This document shows, one piece after another, positions 36,747-45,804 of a stretch of DNA of 64,000 nt. Each line of letters begins with the position of its first letter. Within the stretch, counting starts at the first letter, position 1. The notes beneath the pieces were generated by a model that worked only from the letters and a program-made list of their open reading frames with translations, searched no databases and had not been told where the DNA came from. The stretch is taken from NCBI GenBank assembly GCA_014649355.1, contig BMSW01000008.1, forward strand, positions 283,318 to 347,317, written 5' to 3'. A program made the position numbers and the translations under genes. Origin of the DNA: Streptomyces althioticus (lineage in GTDB: Bacteria; Actinomycetota; Actinomycetes; Streptomycetales; Streptomycetaceae).

Positions 36747-37774
36747 GCACTCCCGCAGCCCCGCTCCTCACTCTCGTGGGCCGGGACACCGCATCCGCGC
36801 CTCCGGCCACCGACGACCCCGTCGAACCCGACCGCGCAGCCGCCTGGGCCGAACTGATGCGCCTGCCCGCCCTGTTCACCGTCCCCGGCGACACCCTCGC
36901 CGGCGTCGCCGCGGCCGGCGCACGGCCAGGACCGCGCGTCCTGCTCCCCATCGGCTCCTCCCTGTGCCTGTACGCGGCCGGCATGGTCCTGAACGACTGG
37001 GCCGACCGCGCCGAGGACGCCGTGGACCGTCCCCACCGTCCCCTCCCGTCCGGGCGGATCCGTCCCGCCGCCGCGCTGACGGCCGCCTGCGGACTCACCG
37101 GCGCCGGACTGCTGCTCGCCGCCCGCGCCGGCCGCCCCGCCCTCGCGGTGGCCGCCCCGCTGGCGGCGACGGTCTGGGCGTACGACCTGGCGCTGAAGCA
37201 CACGCCCGCGGGCCCGGCCGCCATGGCCGCGGCCCGCGGACTGGACCTGCTGATGGGCGCGGCCGCCTCCGGTTCCGCACGGAGGGCGGCGCCCTCCGCC
37301 GCCCTTCTCGGCTGCCACACCCTCGCCGTCAGCGCCGTGTCGCGGCGCGAGACCACCGGCGGCTCGGTGGCGGCCCCGCTCGCCGCCCTCGCGGCGACGG
37401 GCGCCCTGACCCGGCTGGTCACGCACCGGCGCGTCCGACTCCCGGCAGGCCGGCGGGCAGCAGCCGCCCCCGGCCTGCCGGGTCCCACCCCGGGCGGCGC
37501 CGCCCGGACCACACCCGCAGGCGCCGTCACCGCCGCGCTCGCCGCGGCCTACGCGGCCACGGCCGCCCGGCCGTACTTCCACGCGGCGCTCAACCCCTCA
37601 CCCCCGCTCACCCAGCGCGCGGTCGGCGGCGGCATCCGCGCCACCGTCCCGCTCCAGGCGGCGCTCGCCGCCCGGTCCGGGGCGACCGCCACGTCCCTGC
37701 TGATCGCGGCGCTGGCCCCGGCGGGACGGCTGTTCGCCCGCCGGCGCGCCATGAGGAAGGTGAGCATCACATGA
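36743..37774 (+). CDS. eboC: UbiA-family prenyltransferase (EboC-like)
   Basis: A 343-residue membrane protein of the UbiA superfamily, which attaches prenyl chains to small acceptors. The Asp-rich prenyl-diphosphate motif is NDWADRAEDAVDRPHRPLPSG. About eight hydrophobic segments follow, with YDLALKHTPAG and ARGLDLLMGAA in the usual positions. Gene order with EboA, TatD-like, EboE and phosphodiesterase genes identifies it as EboC. It is coupled at both ends by ATGA overlaps. Confidence 0.88.
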   Translation: MSTPAAPLLTLVGRDTASAPPATDDPVEPDRAAAWAELMRLPALFTVPGDTLAGVAAAGARPGPRVLLPIGSSLCLYAAGMVLNDWADRAEDAVDRPHRPLPSGRIRPAAALTAACGLTGAGLLLAARAGRPALAVAAPLAATVWAYDLALKHTPAGPAAMAAARGLDLLMGAAASGSARRAAPSAALLGCHTLAVSAVSRRETTGGSVAAPLAALAATGALTRLVTHRRVRLPAGRRAAAAPGLPGPTPGGAARTTPAGAVTAALAAAYAATAARPYFHAALNPSPPLTQRAVGGGIRATVPLQAALAARSGATATSLLIAALAPAGRLFARRRAMRKVSIT

Positions 37775-38718
37775 CCGCGCACGAGCCCTCCGCGCCGTCG
37801 CTGCGTTTCGGCTACGGCACCAACGGCCTCGCCGACCTCCGCCTCGACGACGCACTCGGTCTGCTGGCCGACCTCGGCTACGACGGCGTGGGGCTGACCC
37901 TCGACCACATGCACCTCGACCCGCTCGCCCCCGACCTCGCGGCCCGCACCCGGCACGTCGCGCGCCGCCTGGACGAGCTGGGCCTCGGCGTCACCGTGGA
38001 GACCGGCGCCCGCTACGTCCTCGATCCCCGGCGCAAGCACGGCCCGTCCCTGCTCGACCCCGACCCCGACGACCGGGCGCGCCGCGTCGACCTGCTGGTG
38101 CGGGCGGTCCGGGTCGCGGCGGACCTCGGGGCGCACGCCGTGCACTGCTTCAGCGGCACCGTCCCCGACCACACCGACGAGGACACCGCCTGGAAACGCC
38201 TCACCGAGGCGTTCGGGCCGGTGCTGGACGCCGCGTCCGCCGCCGGAATCCCGCTCGCCGTCGAACCCGAACCCGGTCACCTCCTCGCCACCCTCGCCGA
38301 CTTCCACCACCTGCGCCGTGCCCTCGGCGACCCCGAGCCGCTCGGCCTGACCCTGGACATCGGCCACTGCCAGTGCCTGGAACCCCTCGCGCCCGCCGAC
38401 TGCGTCCGCGAGGCCGCGCCCTGGCTGCGCCACGTGCAGATCGAGGACATGCGCCGCGGCGTCCACGAGCATCTGCCGTTCGGCGACGGGGAGATCGACT
38501 TCCCGCCCGTCCTCGCCGCGCTCGCCGCCACCGGATACCGGGGCCTGACCGTCGTCGAACTGCCCCGGCACTCGCACGCGGGACCCCGCTTCGCCGCCCA
38601 CTCGCTGCCGTACCTGCGGAAGGCCGCCCGGCTCGCCGCCGAGCGCACCACCGGCACGTCCACCGTCCCCTCCCACGGCGATCCCTCCGCCACCCCCGAA
38701 GGGAGCAGCACCCCATGA
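37771..38718 (+). CDS. TIM-barrel sugar phosphate isomerase/epimerase in the ebo operon
   Basis: A 315-residue xylose-isomerase-like barrel. Probable metal ligands sit in PLAVEPEPGHLL, GLTLDIGHCQCLEP, HVQIEDMRRGVHEHLPFGDGEID and VVELPRHSH. It is an extra barrel enzyme besides EboE and is specific to this arrangement. Both ends overlap neighbours by ATGA. It could act on the product of the MIPS-like enzyme; this is an inference from gene order. Confidence 0.88.
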   Translation: MTAHEPSAPSLRFGYGTNGLADLRLDDALGLLADLGYDGVGLTLDHMHLDPLAPDLAARTRHVARRLDELGLGVTVETGARYVLDPRRKHGPSLLDPDPDDRARRVDLLVRAVRVAADLGAHAVHCFSGTVPDHTDEDTAWKRLTEAFGPVLDAASAAGIPLAVEPEPGHLLATLADFHHLRRALGDPEPLGLTLDIGHCQCLEPLAPADCVREAAPWLRHVQIEDMRRGVHEHLPFGDGEIDFPPVLAALAATGYRGLTVVELPRHSHAGPRFAAHSLPYLRKAARLAAERTTGTSTVPSHGDPSATPEGSSTP

Positions 38719-39452
38719 CCCGCCCGCACGCAGCACCGGCCGGTCCGGACGCCGACACCACCGGCAGACCGGCCGCCCCCGGCGACGGCACCACCCCCGC
38801 CGTCACCCCGCCCGCCGACCTGCGCCGCCACCTCTCGGCCCGGCTCGACGGCGCGGCCCGCGCCTGGTTCGACCAGGCCCTGGACGAGGCGACCACCCAC
38901 CCCGGCACCCACGGGCCGATCTCGGTGTGGGAACTGCGCCTCGCCGAGGCGGGCCGCCGCTGCGGACCCGAACACGCCGACGCCGCCCGCGTCCTCATCC
39001 TGCACGCGGCCCGCGCCGACGCCGACGCCCTGACCCGGGTCTACTTCCAGGGCACCGCCGACGAACGCCGCGCAGTCCTGCACGCCCTGCCCCACCTGGT
39101 GCCCGGGCCCGAGGCGCTCCCGCTCGTCGAGGACGCCCTGCGCACCAACGACACCCGGCTGGTCGCCGCCGCCCTCGGCCCCTACGGCGCCCGCCACCTC
39201 GACGCCCACGCCTGGCGGCACGCCGTACTGAAGTGCCTGTTCACCGGCGTCGCCGTCGACCTGGTCGCGGACCTCGCCCGGCGCGCCCGCGGCGACGCCG
39301 AACTCGCCCGCATGCTCGGCGACCACGCCGCCGAACGCACCGCCGCCGGCCGCACCGTCCCGGAGGACCTGCACCGCGTCCTGGCCCTGACCGAAGCCGC
39401 CCCGACGCAGGAAGCGGCCGGCCCGGACGTCCCCCACGGCAAGGAGTCCTGA
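38715..39452 (+). CDS. eboA: EboA-like protein
   Basis: A 245-residue soluble protein matching the EboA family of unknown biochemical role. Recognisable parts are AWFDQALDE, VYFQGTADERRAVLHALPHL, VEDALRTNDTRLVAAALGPYGARHLDAHAWRHAVLKCLFTG (region near 138-178) and LARMLGDHAAERTAAGR. The N-terminal 40 residues are a low-complexity Pro/Thr/Ala extension. It overlaps the upstream gene by ATGA and the next by TGATG. In cyanobacteria the ebo genes are needed to move the scytonemin monomer to the periplasm. Confidence 0.88.
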   Translation: MTRPHAAPAGPDADTTGRPAAPGDGTTPAVTPPADLRRHLSARLDGAARAWFDQALDEATTHPGTHGPISVWELRLAEAGRRCGPEHADAARVLILHAARADADALTRVYFQGTADERRAVLHALPHLVPGPEALPLVEDALRTNDTRLVAAALGPYGARHLDAHAWRHAVLKCLFTGVAVDLVADLARRARGDAELARMLGDHAAERTAAGRTVPEDLHRVLALTEAAPTQEAAGPDVPHGKES

Positions 39453-40342
39453 TGCGCATCTTCGACCCCCACATCCACATGACGTCGCGCACCACCGACG
39501 ACTACGAGGCCATGTACGCCGCGGGCGTCCGCGCCGTCGTCGAACCCTCCTTCTGGCTCGGCCAGCCCCGCACCTCCCCGGCCTCCTTCTTCGACTACTT
39601 CGACTCCCTCCTCGGCTGGGAACCCTTCCGCGCCGCCCAGTACGGCATCGCCCACCACTGCACCCTCGCCCTCAACCCCAAGGAGGCGGGCGACCCGCGC
39701 TGCACCCCCGTCCTCGACGCGCTGCCCCGCTACCTGGTCAAGGACAACGTCGTCGCCGTCGGCGAGATCGGTTACGACTCCATGACCCCCGCCGAGGACA
39801 CCGCGCTCGCCGCCCAGCTCCAGATGGCCGCCGACCACGGGCTGCCCGCGCTGGTCCACACCCCGCACCGCGACAAGCTCGCCGGACTGCGCCGCACCCT
39901 CGACGTGGTCCGCGAGTCGGCGCTGCCCGTGGAGCGGGTGCTGATCGACCATCTCAACGAGACCACCGTCAAGGAGGCCAAGGACAGCGGCGCCTGGCTC
40001 GGCTTCTCCGTCTACCCCGACACCAAGATGGACGAGGAGCGCATGGTCGCCCTCCTGCGCGCCTACGGCCCCGAGCAGGTGCTGGTGAACTCCGCCGCCG
40101 ACTGGGGCAGGAGCGACCCGCTGAAGACCCGCAAGGTCGCCGACCTGATGCTCGCCGAGGGCTTCACCGAGGACGACGTCGACCGCGTGCTGTGGCGCAA
40201 CCCGGTCGCCTTCTACGGCCTCAGCGGCCGCCTCACCCTCGACGTGCCCGCTCCCGGAGCGACCCACGAGGGCAACTCCATCCTGCGCGGCCAGCCCAGA
40301 GACGCACCGGCACCGGACACCGCCGACGCCGCGGGGGCGTGA
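39452..40342 (+). CDS. eboB: TatD-family metal-dependent hydrolase (EboB-like)
   Basis: A 296-residue amidohydrolase-fold protein. The metal ligands are visible: HxH in FDPHIHM, Glu in VAVGEIGYD, His in LVHTPH, and Asp in NSAADWG. TatD proteins are nucleases or hydrolases; in ebo clusters the substrate is unknown. The start codon overlaps the EboA stop (TGATG), and the EboE gene starts 3 bp after its stop. The last 35 residues are a non-conserved tail. Confidence 0.9.
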   Translation: MRIFDPHIHMTSRTTDDYEAMYAAGVRAVVEPSFWLGQPRTSPASFFDYFDSLLGWEPFRAAQYGIAHHCTLALNPKEAGDPRCTPVLDALPRYLVKDNVVAVGEIGYDSMTPAEDTALAAQLQMAADHGLPALVHTPHRDKLAGLRRTLDVVRESALPVERVLIDHLNETTVKEAKDSGAWLGFSVYPDTKMDEERMVALLRAYGPEQVLVNSAADWGRSDPLKTRKVADLMLAEGFTEDDVDRVLWRNPVAFYGLSGRLTLDVPAPGATHEGNSILRGQPRDAPAPDTADAAGA

Positions 40343-40345
40343 GCC

Positions 40346-41515
40346 ATGCGCTTCCGCCACCCCGACGGTTCCACCGTCCACCTCGCCTACTGCACCAACG
40401 TCCACCCCGCCGAGACCCTCGACGGCGTCCTCGCCCAGCTCCGCGACCACTGCGAACCCGTCCGCCGCCGCCTCGGCCGGGACCGGCTCGGCATCGGACT
40501 GTGGCTGGCCAAGGACGCCGCCCGCGCCCTGGTCACCGACCCCGCCGCCCTCCGCAACCTGCGCTGCGAACTGGAACGGCGCGGCCTGGAGGTCGTCACC
40601 CTCAACGGCTTCCCCTACGAGGGCTTCGGCTCCGAGGAGGTCAAGTACCGCGTCTACACACCGGACTGGGCCGACCCCGAACGCCTCGAACACACCGCCG
40701 CCCTCGCCCGCGTCCTCGCCGGACTGCTCCCCGACGACGTCACCGAGGGCAGCATCTCCACCCTGCCGCTCGCCTGGCGCACCGCCTACGACGACGGGCG
40801 CGCCGAGACCGCCCGCACCGCCCTGCGCACCCTCGCCGAACGCCTCGACGCGCTGGAGGACCTCACCGGGCGCTCCATCCGCGTCGCCCTCGAACCCGAA
40901 CCGGGCTGCGTCGTCGAGACCACACGGGACGCCATCGCCCCGCTCACCGCGGTCGGCCACGACCGCATCGGCATCTGCGTCGACACCTGCCACCTCGCCA
41001 CCTCCTTCGAAGAACCCGACACCGCCCTGGACGACCTCGCCCAGGCCGGCGTACCCGTGATCAAGTCCCAGCTGTCCGCCGCCCTGCACGCCGAACAGCC
41101 GCACCTCCCCGAGGTCCGCGAGGCCCTCGCCGCCTTCGCGGAACCCCGCTTCCTGCACCAGACCCGCACAGCCACGGCCGCCGGCCTGCACGGCACCGAC
41201 GACCTCGACGAGGCACTGGCCGGCGACGCCCTGCCCGACACGGGCCCCTGGCGCTCCCACTTCCACGTCCCGCTCCACGCGGCCCCCGCCGCGCCCCTCA
41301 CCTCCACGCTGCCCGTCCTCACCTCCGTGCTGACCCGGCTGGTCGGCGGACCGCACCCGATCACCCGCCACCTCGAGGTGGAGACCTACACCTGGCAGGC
41401 GCTCCCGCCCGAACTGCGCCCCCGCGGCCGCGCCCAGCTCGCCGACGGCATCGCCGCCGAACTCACCCTGGCCCGCGACCTGCTGACGGACCTCGGCCTG
41501 AAGGAACTCCCATGA
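40346..41515 (+). CDS. eboE: Metabolite traffic protein EboE (TIM-barrel)
   Basis: A 389-residue EboE-type barrel. Family-like features are HLAYCTNVHPAETLDGV at the start, GIGLWLAKDAARAL, TLNGFPYEGFGSEEVKYRVY, ALEPEPGCVVET, GICVDTCHLATSFE and the late HVPLHAAP and HLEVETYTWQALP. It resembles xylose-isomerase barrels with metal-binding Glu, Asp and His residues. It overlaps the phosphodiesterase gene downstream by ATGA, so it is part of one coupled operon. Confidence 0.92.
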   Translation: MRFRHPDGSTVHLAYCTNVHPAETLDGVLAQLRDHCEPVRRRLGRDRLGIGLWLAKDAARALVTDPAALRNLRCELERRGLEVVTLNGFPYEGFGSEEVKYRVYTPDWADPERLEHTAALARVLAGLLPDDVTEGSISTLPLAWRTAYDDGRAETARTALRTLAERLDALEDLTGRSIRVALEPEPGCVVETTRDAIAPLTAVGHDRIGICVDTCHLATSFEEPDTALDDLAQAGVPVIKSQLSAALHAEQPHLPEVREALAAFAEPRFLHQTRTATAAGLHGTDDLDEALAGDALPDTGPWRSHFHVPLHAAPAAPLTSTLPVLTSVLTRLVGGPHPITRHLEVETYTWQALPPELRPRGRAQLADGIAAELTLARDLLTDLGLKELP

Positions 41516-42891
41516 CCGACCCCACCCCGCTGCTCGTCCTGGACGTCGTGGGCCTCACCCCCCGTCTGCTCGACCACATGCCCCACCTCAAGTCCCTCGG
41601 GCAGTCCGGCTCCCGCGCCCCGCTCGGGACCGTCCTGCCCGCCGTCACCTGCGCCGCCCAGTCCACGTTCCTCACCGGCGCCATGCCCTCCGAACACGGC
41701 ATCGTCGGCAACGGCTGGTACTTCCGGGAGCTCGGCGACGTCCTGCTGTGGCGCCAGCACAACGGCCTCGTCTCCGGAGACAAGCTCTGGGACGCCGCCC
41801 GCCGCGCCCACCCCGGCTACACCGTCGCCAACATCTGCTGGTGGTACGCCATGGGCGCGGACACCGACATCACCGTCACCCCCCGCCCCGTCTACTACGC
41901 CGACGGCCGCAAGGAACCCGACTGCTACACCCGGCCGCCCGAGCTGCACGACGAACTCACCGAGAAGTTCGGCACCTTCCCCCTGTTCCACTTCTGGGGA
42001 CCCGGCGCCGACCTGGTGTCCAGCCGGTGGATCATCGACGCCACCCGCCACATCATGAACACCCGCCACCCCGACCTGACCCTCTGCTACCTCCCTCACC
42101 TCGACTACGACCTGCAGCGCTTCGGCCCCGACGACCCGCGCTCCCTGAAGGCCGCCGCCGACCTGGACGCGGCCCTCGCCCCGCTGCTGGACGACGCCCG
42201 CGCCGAGGGACGCACCGTCGTCGCCCTCTCCGAGTACGGCATCACCCGCGTGAACCGCCCGGTGGACATCAACCGCGCCCTGCGCCGCGCGGGCCTGCTG
42301 GAGGTCCACACCCAGGACGGCATGGAGTACCTCGACCCGATGGCCTCCCGCGCCTTCGCCGTCGCCGACCACCAGATCGCCCACGTCTACGTGCGCCGCC
42401 CCGAGGACCTCGACGCCACCCGCGAGGCACTCGACGGACTGCCCGGCATCGAGCAGCTCCTCGACGACGAGGGCAAGAAGGCCCACCACCTCGACCACCC
42501 GCGCGCCGGCGAACTGGTCGCCGTCGCCGAACCCGACGCCTGGTTCACGTACTACTACTGGCTCGACGACGACCGCGCGCCCGACTTCGCGCAGCTCGTC
42601 GAGATCCACCGCAAACCCGGCTACGACCCGGTCGAGCTGTTCATGGACCCCCACGACCCCTACGTCAAGGTCAAGGCGGCCGGCGCGCTCGCGCGCAAGA
42701 AGCTCGGCATGCGCTACCGCATGGCGGTCGTGCCCCTCGACGCCTCACCTATTCGCGGCAGCCACGGCCGCCTCCCTGCGAGCGACGACGACGGTCCGCT
42801 CCTCATCTGCTCCACCCCCCGCGCTGTCGGCGACCGCGTCGCGGCCACCGACGTCAAGCAACTCCTGCTCCGGCTCGCCGGACTCGGCTGA
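41512..42891 (+). CDS. Nucleotide pyrophosphatase/phosphodiesterase family protein (EboF-like)
   Basis: A 459-residue alkaline-phosphatase-superfamily hydrolase. The first metal Asp is in LLVLDVVGLTP, and the nucleophile Thr is in VTCAAQSTFLTG, followed by PSEHGIVGNGWYF. Further ligands appear in YLPHLDYDLQRFGPD, ALSEYGI (Glu where SDHG is more common) and AVADHQIAHVY. It is last in the ebo operon and probably removes a phosphate or nucleotide group from the pathway intermediate. The start overlaps the EboE stop. Confidence 0.9.
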   Translation: MTDPTPLLVLDVVGLTPRLLDHMPHLKSLGQSGSRAPLGTVLPAVTCAAQSTFLTGAMPSEHGIVGNGWYFRELGDVLLWRQHNGLVSGDKLWDAARRAHPGYTVANICWWYAMGADTDITVTPRPVYYADGRKEPDCYTRPPELHDELTEKFGTFPLFHFWGPGADLVSSRWIIDATRHIMNTRHPDLTLCYLPHLDYDLQRFGPDDPRSLKAAADLDAALAPLLDDARAEGRTVVALSEYGITRVNRPVDINRALRRAGLLEVHTQDGMEYLDPMASRAFAVADHQIAHVYVRRPEDLDATREALDGLPGIEQLLDDEGKKAHHLDHPRAGELVAVAEPDAWFTYYYWLDDDRAPDFAQLVEIHRKPGYDPVELFMDPHDPYVKVKAAGALARKKLGMRYRMAVVPLDASPIRGSHGRLPASDDDGPLLICSTPRAVGDRVAATDVKQLLLRLAGLG

Positions 42892-42952
42892 CACCGCACA
42901 CCACGCCCGCCGAACTCCGACTACCGAGAGTGAAACACACGGCACTGACAAC

Positions 42953-42981
42953 GGCCGGTCCCGCAGCCGCCGGGACCGGCC
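42953..42981 (+). terminator. Hairpin after the ebo operon
   Basis: A perfect 10-bp stem (GGCCGGTCCC with GGGACCGGCC) and a 9-base loop between the phosphodiesterase gene and the Tat-exported barrel gene. It may end the operon or reduce read-through. Confidence 0.65.
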
Positions 42982-43003
42982 ACGACCGAGAAGGCAGGCA
43001 CCC

Positions 43004-44227
43004 GTGACCTCGTACTCCGACCCCTCCCGCCCCACCGGCGCGGACGCCGCACCGTTCACCGACACCCCGGACGAGGCGCTGCGCCGCAGCCTCGGCGTGG
43101 CCCGGCGCCGCTTCCTGAGCACCTGCACCGCCGTGGCGGCCGGCGCCGTCGCCGCCCCCGTCCTCGGCGCCTCCCCGGCCCTGGCCCACGGCAGAGACCA
43201 CGGCCACGGGCACGGACACGGGCATGACCACGACCACGGCCGTGGCCAGGTGCTCGTCCCGCCGCACAAGCGCGGCATCATCCTCTACACCGTCCGTGAC
43301 GCCACCGCCCGGGACCCGCTCGCGAGCGACCTGCCCTCCGGCTTCCGCGAGGTGTTCAAGCAGCTCGCCCGGCACGGCTACCGCCAGGTCGAGTTCGCCG
43401 GCTACAACCAGCACGCCAACGCCCCCGGCGGCGCGAGCCTGGAGTCGGTCGAGGGAGCCAGGCTGCTGCGCCGCTGGCTCGACGAGTACGGGCTGCGCGC
43501 CCAGGGCAACCACGGATTCATCCCCTCGTCCTGGCCGCTCACGGCCGAGGACAAGGACACCTTCAAGAAGCACCTGGAGATCGCCAACATCCTCGGCATG
43601 GACCACATGGGCACCGGCGGCGACCCCACCGGCAGCTCCTACCGCGCCGACTGGGACGTGGCCGCCGACAAGTGGAACGCCCTCGGCGAGATCGCCCGCC
43701 GCGAGGGCATCAAGCTCTACACCCACAACCACGACAGCGCGTACGGCTTCCTGCTCGACCGGGGCCCGCTGGACGACCAGGGCCGCCCGACCCGGAGCTC
43801 CGGCATCCGGAAGCTCGAGTACTTCCTGAAGGTCACCGAGCCGAAGCTGGTGTGGCTGGAGATGGACATCTTCTGGGCGCACGTCGCCCAGTACAAGTTC
43901 CACACCTACACCGCGCCCGACGGCTCCGCCCGCAGGAACGTCTTCGACCCGGCGGGCCTGGTCACCCGGTACAACAAGCGCTACCCGCTGTTCCACGCCA
44001 AGGACGGCGTCGTCGACACCACCAACGGCATGGGCTGGGACATGGTGCCGTTCGGCACCGGCGACATCGACTACACGACGTTCTTCTCCCGCGTCGGACT
44101 GAGCAACTACCGCAACCCGATGGTGGAGGACGACAACTCCCCGAGCGCGACCGACCCCGCGCAGTCGCTGCGCGAGGCCAAGATCAGCTACGACGGCATG
44201 GCGGCCCTGCGCAGGCGCCGCCGCTGA
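43004..44227 (+). CDS. Tat-exported TIM-barrel sugar isomerase/epimerase-like protein
   Basis: A 407-residue protein with a long twin-arginine signal (VARRRFLSTCTAVAAGAVAA, cleavage after ALAHG or ALA near residue 61). A His/Gly/Asp run follows (HGHGHGHDHDH). The mature part is an AP-endonuclease-2-type barrel (RGIILYTVRDA, YRQVEFAGY, KLYTHNHDSAYGF, LVWLEMDIFWA, PLFHAKDG). Export of this fold by Tat is typical for proteins that acquire a metal in the cytoplasm. It may act on the ebo product or a sugar outside the cell. The GTG start has AAGGCAGG upstream. Confidence 0.88.
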   Translation: MTSYSDPSRPTGADAAPFTDTPDEALRRSLGVARRRFLSTCTAVAAGAVAAPVLGASPALAHGRDHGHGHGHGHDHDHGRGQVLVPPHKRGIILYTVRDATARDPLASDLPSGFREVFKQLARHGYRQVEFAGYNQHANAPGGASLESVEGARLLRRWLDEYGLRAQGNHGFIPSSWPLTAEDKDTFKKHLEIANILGMDHMGTGGDPTGSSYRADWDVAADKWNALGEIARREGIKLYTHNHDSAYGFLLDRGPLDDQGRPTRSSGIRKLEYFLKVTEPKLVWLEMDIFWAHVAQYKFHTYTAPDGSARRNVFDPAGLVTRYNKRYPLFHAKDGVVDTTNGMGWDMVPFGTGDIDYTTFFSRVGLSNYRNPMVEDDNSPSATDPAQSLREAKISYDGMAALRRRRR

Positions 44228-44238
44228 CCGCGTGACGA

Positions 44239-44283
44239 CGGACCGGGCGGCCCTTCCCCCCTCGGGAAGGGCCGCCCGGTCCG
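44239..44283. terminator. Bidirectional terminator between convergent genes
   Basis: A perfect 20-bp stem (44239-44258 with 44264-44283) and 5-base loop lies between the stops at 44227 and 44304. It is the strongest hairpin I found in the window. Confidence 0.9.
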
Positions 44284-44303
44284 TGCCGTACGGGAGTGAC
44301 TCG

Positions 44304-45683
44304 TCAACCCTCCCCGAGGGGCCGGGGGTTGGGCGTCACCTTCTTGTTCCTCGCACGCCCGGGCGGGGTCAGGAACAGCGCCACGAACCCGGCGAACAGC
44401 GAGATGCTGCCCGCGAGACCGAAAGCGCCGTTGTAGCCCCACGCGGCCACGACCACGGACCCCATGCCCGCGCCGAGCCCGGAGACCAGCTTCGAGCTGT
44501 ACACCATGCCGTAGTTGGTGGCGTTGTTGTTCTCCCCGAAGTAGTCCGCCGTCAGCGCCGCGAACATCGGGAAGATGGCACCGCCGCCGAAGCCGGAGAC
44601 GGCGGAGAAGATCAGGAACAGCGGGAGGTTCTTGATCTCCGCCGACCAGATGATGCCGAACTGGGCCAGGCCCAGGATCACGCACACGTACAGTAGACAC
44701 CGCTTGCGGCCGTACAGGTCGGAGAGCCACCCGATGACGCCGCGGCCGGTGCCGTTGACGATCGCCTTCAGCGACATCGCGGTGGCCACGATGCCGGCCG
44801 CGAAGCCCGCGTCCGCACCGATGTCCACCTGGAACGCGATGCCGAAGATGTTCACGCCCGAGGTACAGGCGAGACAGAACCACATCAGCGCCACCCGGCC
44901 GGTCCGCCACGCCTCCAGCGGGGAGTACTGCTTCACGGCGGGCGGGTTATTCTCGAGGGAACGCCGGGCGCGCGGGTCGTCCGGCGGGTTCAGCGGGTCG
45001 ACAGAGTCGGGCCACCAGTTCTTCGGCGGGTCCCGGAAGTAGAACCCGGCGACCGCCACCACACCGGCGAGGAACACACCCGAGGCGACCAGCACCCAGC
45101 GGAAGTTGGAACCGTCCATGTAGCCGTGGAAGATGAACACGAACGGCACCGAGCCGTACGCGAAACCGCCGTTGACGAAGCCGGTCTTGCCGCCCCTGCG
45201 CTCCGGATACCACTTGCCGACCATGTTGACGCAGGTCGCGTACACCATGCCGGCGCCCATGCCGCTGAACACGCCGAACCCGATGAACGCGAGCGCGACG
45301 TGCGGCGCGTACGCCAGGGAGAGGTAGCCGAGCAGCGTCCCGGCCGAGCCGAGCATCATCGCCCACCGCGCGGGCAGCCTGCCGTTCTCCCGCAGCCGCC
45401 CCGCCGGGAAGGCCACCGCGGCCTGGCAGAACACCCAGGCGGTCATCATCCAGTAGATGCTGCCGCTGGACCAGCTGTGGGCCTCGTGGAGCGTGTCCTC
45501 CGCGGACGCGAACGCGTACTCGGCGGAGGAGATGCCCATCATGCCGACCCAGGGCAGGATCACCATCCACTTGCGTTTGCGGCCCATGATGTCGATGTCG
45601 GTCTCACCGACGCGGTAGACCCGCCCGTTCCTGTCGGTCACCTCCCGGTAGGGGACGACCCGTGTGACATCCGTGGTTGTCAT
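44304..45683 (-). CDS. Second OFA-family MFS transporter (OxlT-like)
   Basis: A 459-residue, 12-segment MFS transporter of the oxalate/formate antiporter group. It shows a 35-residue hydrophilic N-terminus, GMMGISSAEYAFASAEDTL, the loop VNMVGKWYPERRGGKTGFVNGGFAYG (region near 140-165) and FPMFAALTADYFGENN. It lies downstream of the acyl-CoA synthetase, CoA transferase and decarboxylase genes on the same strand, which points to oxalate/formate exchange or uptake. A strong hairpin sits between it and that operon. Unlike the transporter at 19965, it has no small partner gene at its 3' end. The ATG at 45683 has AAGGGG upstream. Confidence 0.85.
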   Translation of the reverse strand: MTTTDVTRVVPYREVTDRNGRVYRVGETDIDIMGRKRKWMVILPWVGMMGISSAEYAFASAEDTLHEAHSWSSGSIYWMMTAWVFCQAAVAFPAGRLRENGRLPARWAMMLGSAGTLLGYLSLAYAPHVALAFIGFGVFSGMGAGMVYATCVNMVGKWYPERRGGKTGFVNGGFAYGSVPFVFIFHGYMDGSNFRWVLVASGVFLAGVVAVAGFYFRDPPKNWWPDSVDPLNPPDDPRARRSLENNPPAVKQYSPLEAWRTGRVALMWFCLACTSGVNIFGIAFQVDIGADAGFAAGIVATAMSLKAIVNGTGRGVIGWLSDLYGRKRCLLYVCVILGLAQFGIIWSAEIKNLPLFLIFSAVSGFGGGAIFPMFAALTADYFGENNNATNYGMVYSSKLVSGLGAGMGSVVVAAWGYNGAFGLAGSISLFAGFVALFLTPPGRARNKKVTPNPRPLGEG

Positions 45684-45758
45684 GGAAAATGCACCCCTTG
45701 CGTCGAAAGAACTGGCCAGCGCCCCCTGTCCCGTGCCTTTCGTGCGCGCCCGGGTCCC

Positions 45759-45792
45759 GGGGCCGGCCGGCGCGCACCCGCCGGCCGGCCCC
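45759..45792 (-). terminator. Hairpin between acyl-CoA synthetase and OFA transporter genes
   Basis: A perfect 14-bp stem (45759-45772 with 45779-45792) begins 12 bp after the synthetase stop in the direction of transcription. It likely ends the oxc-frc-synthetase transcript, leaving the transporter with its own promoter or reduced read-through. Confidence 0.8.
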
Positions 45793-45804
45793 CGCCCCGT
45801 CACC

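Noticed and set aside
39182..41371. A 729-codon minus-strand frame across the ebo genes
   Set aside because: It crosses several clear plus-strand genes and has only Gly/Val/Ala-rich composition.
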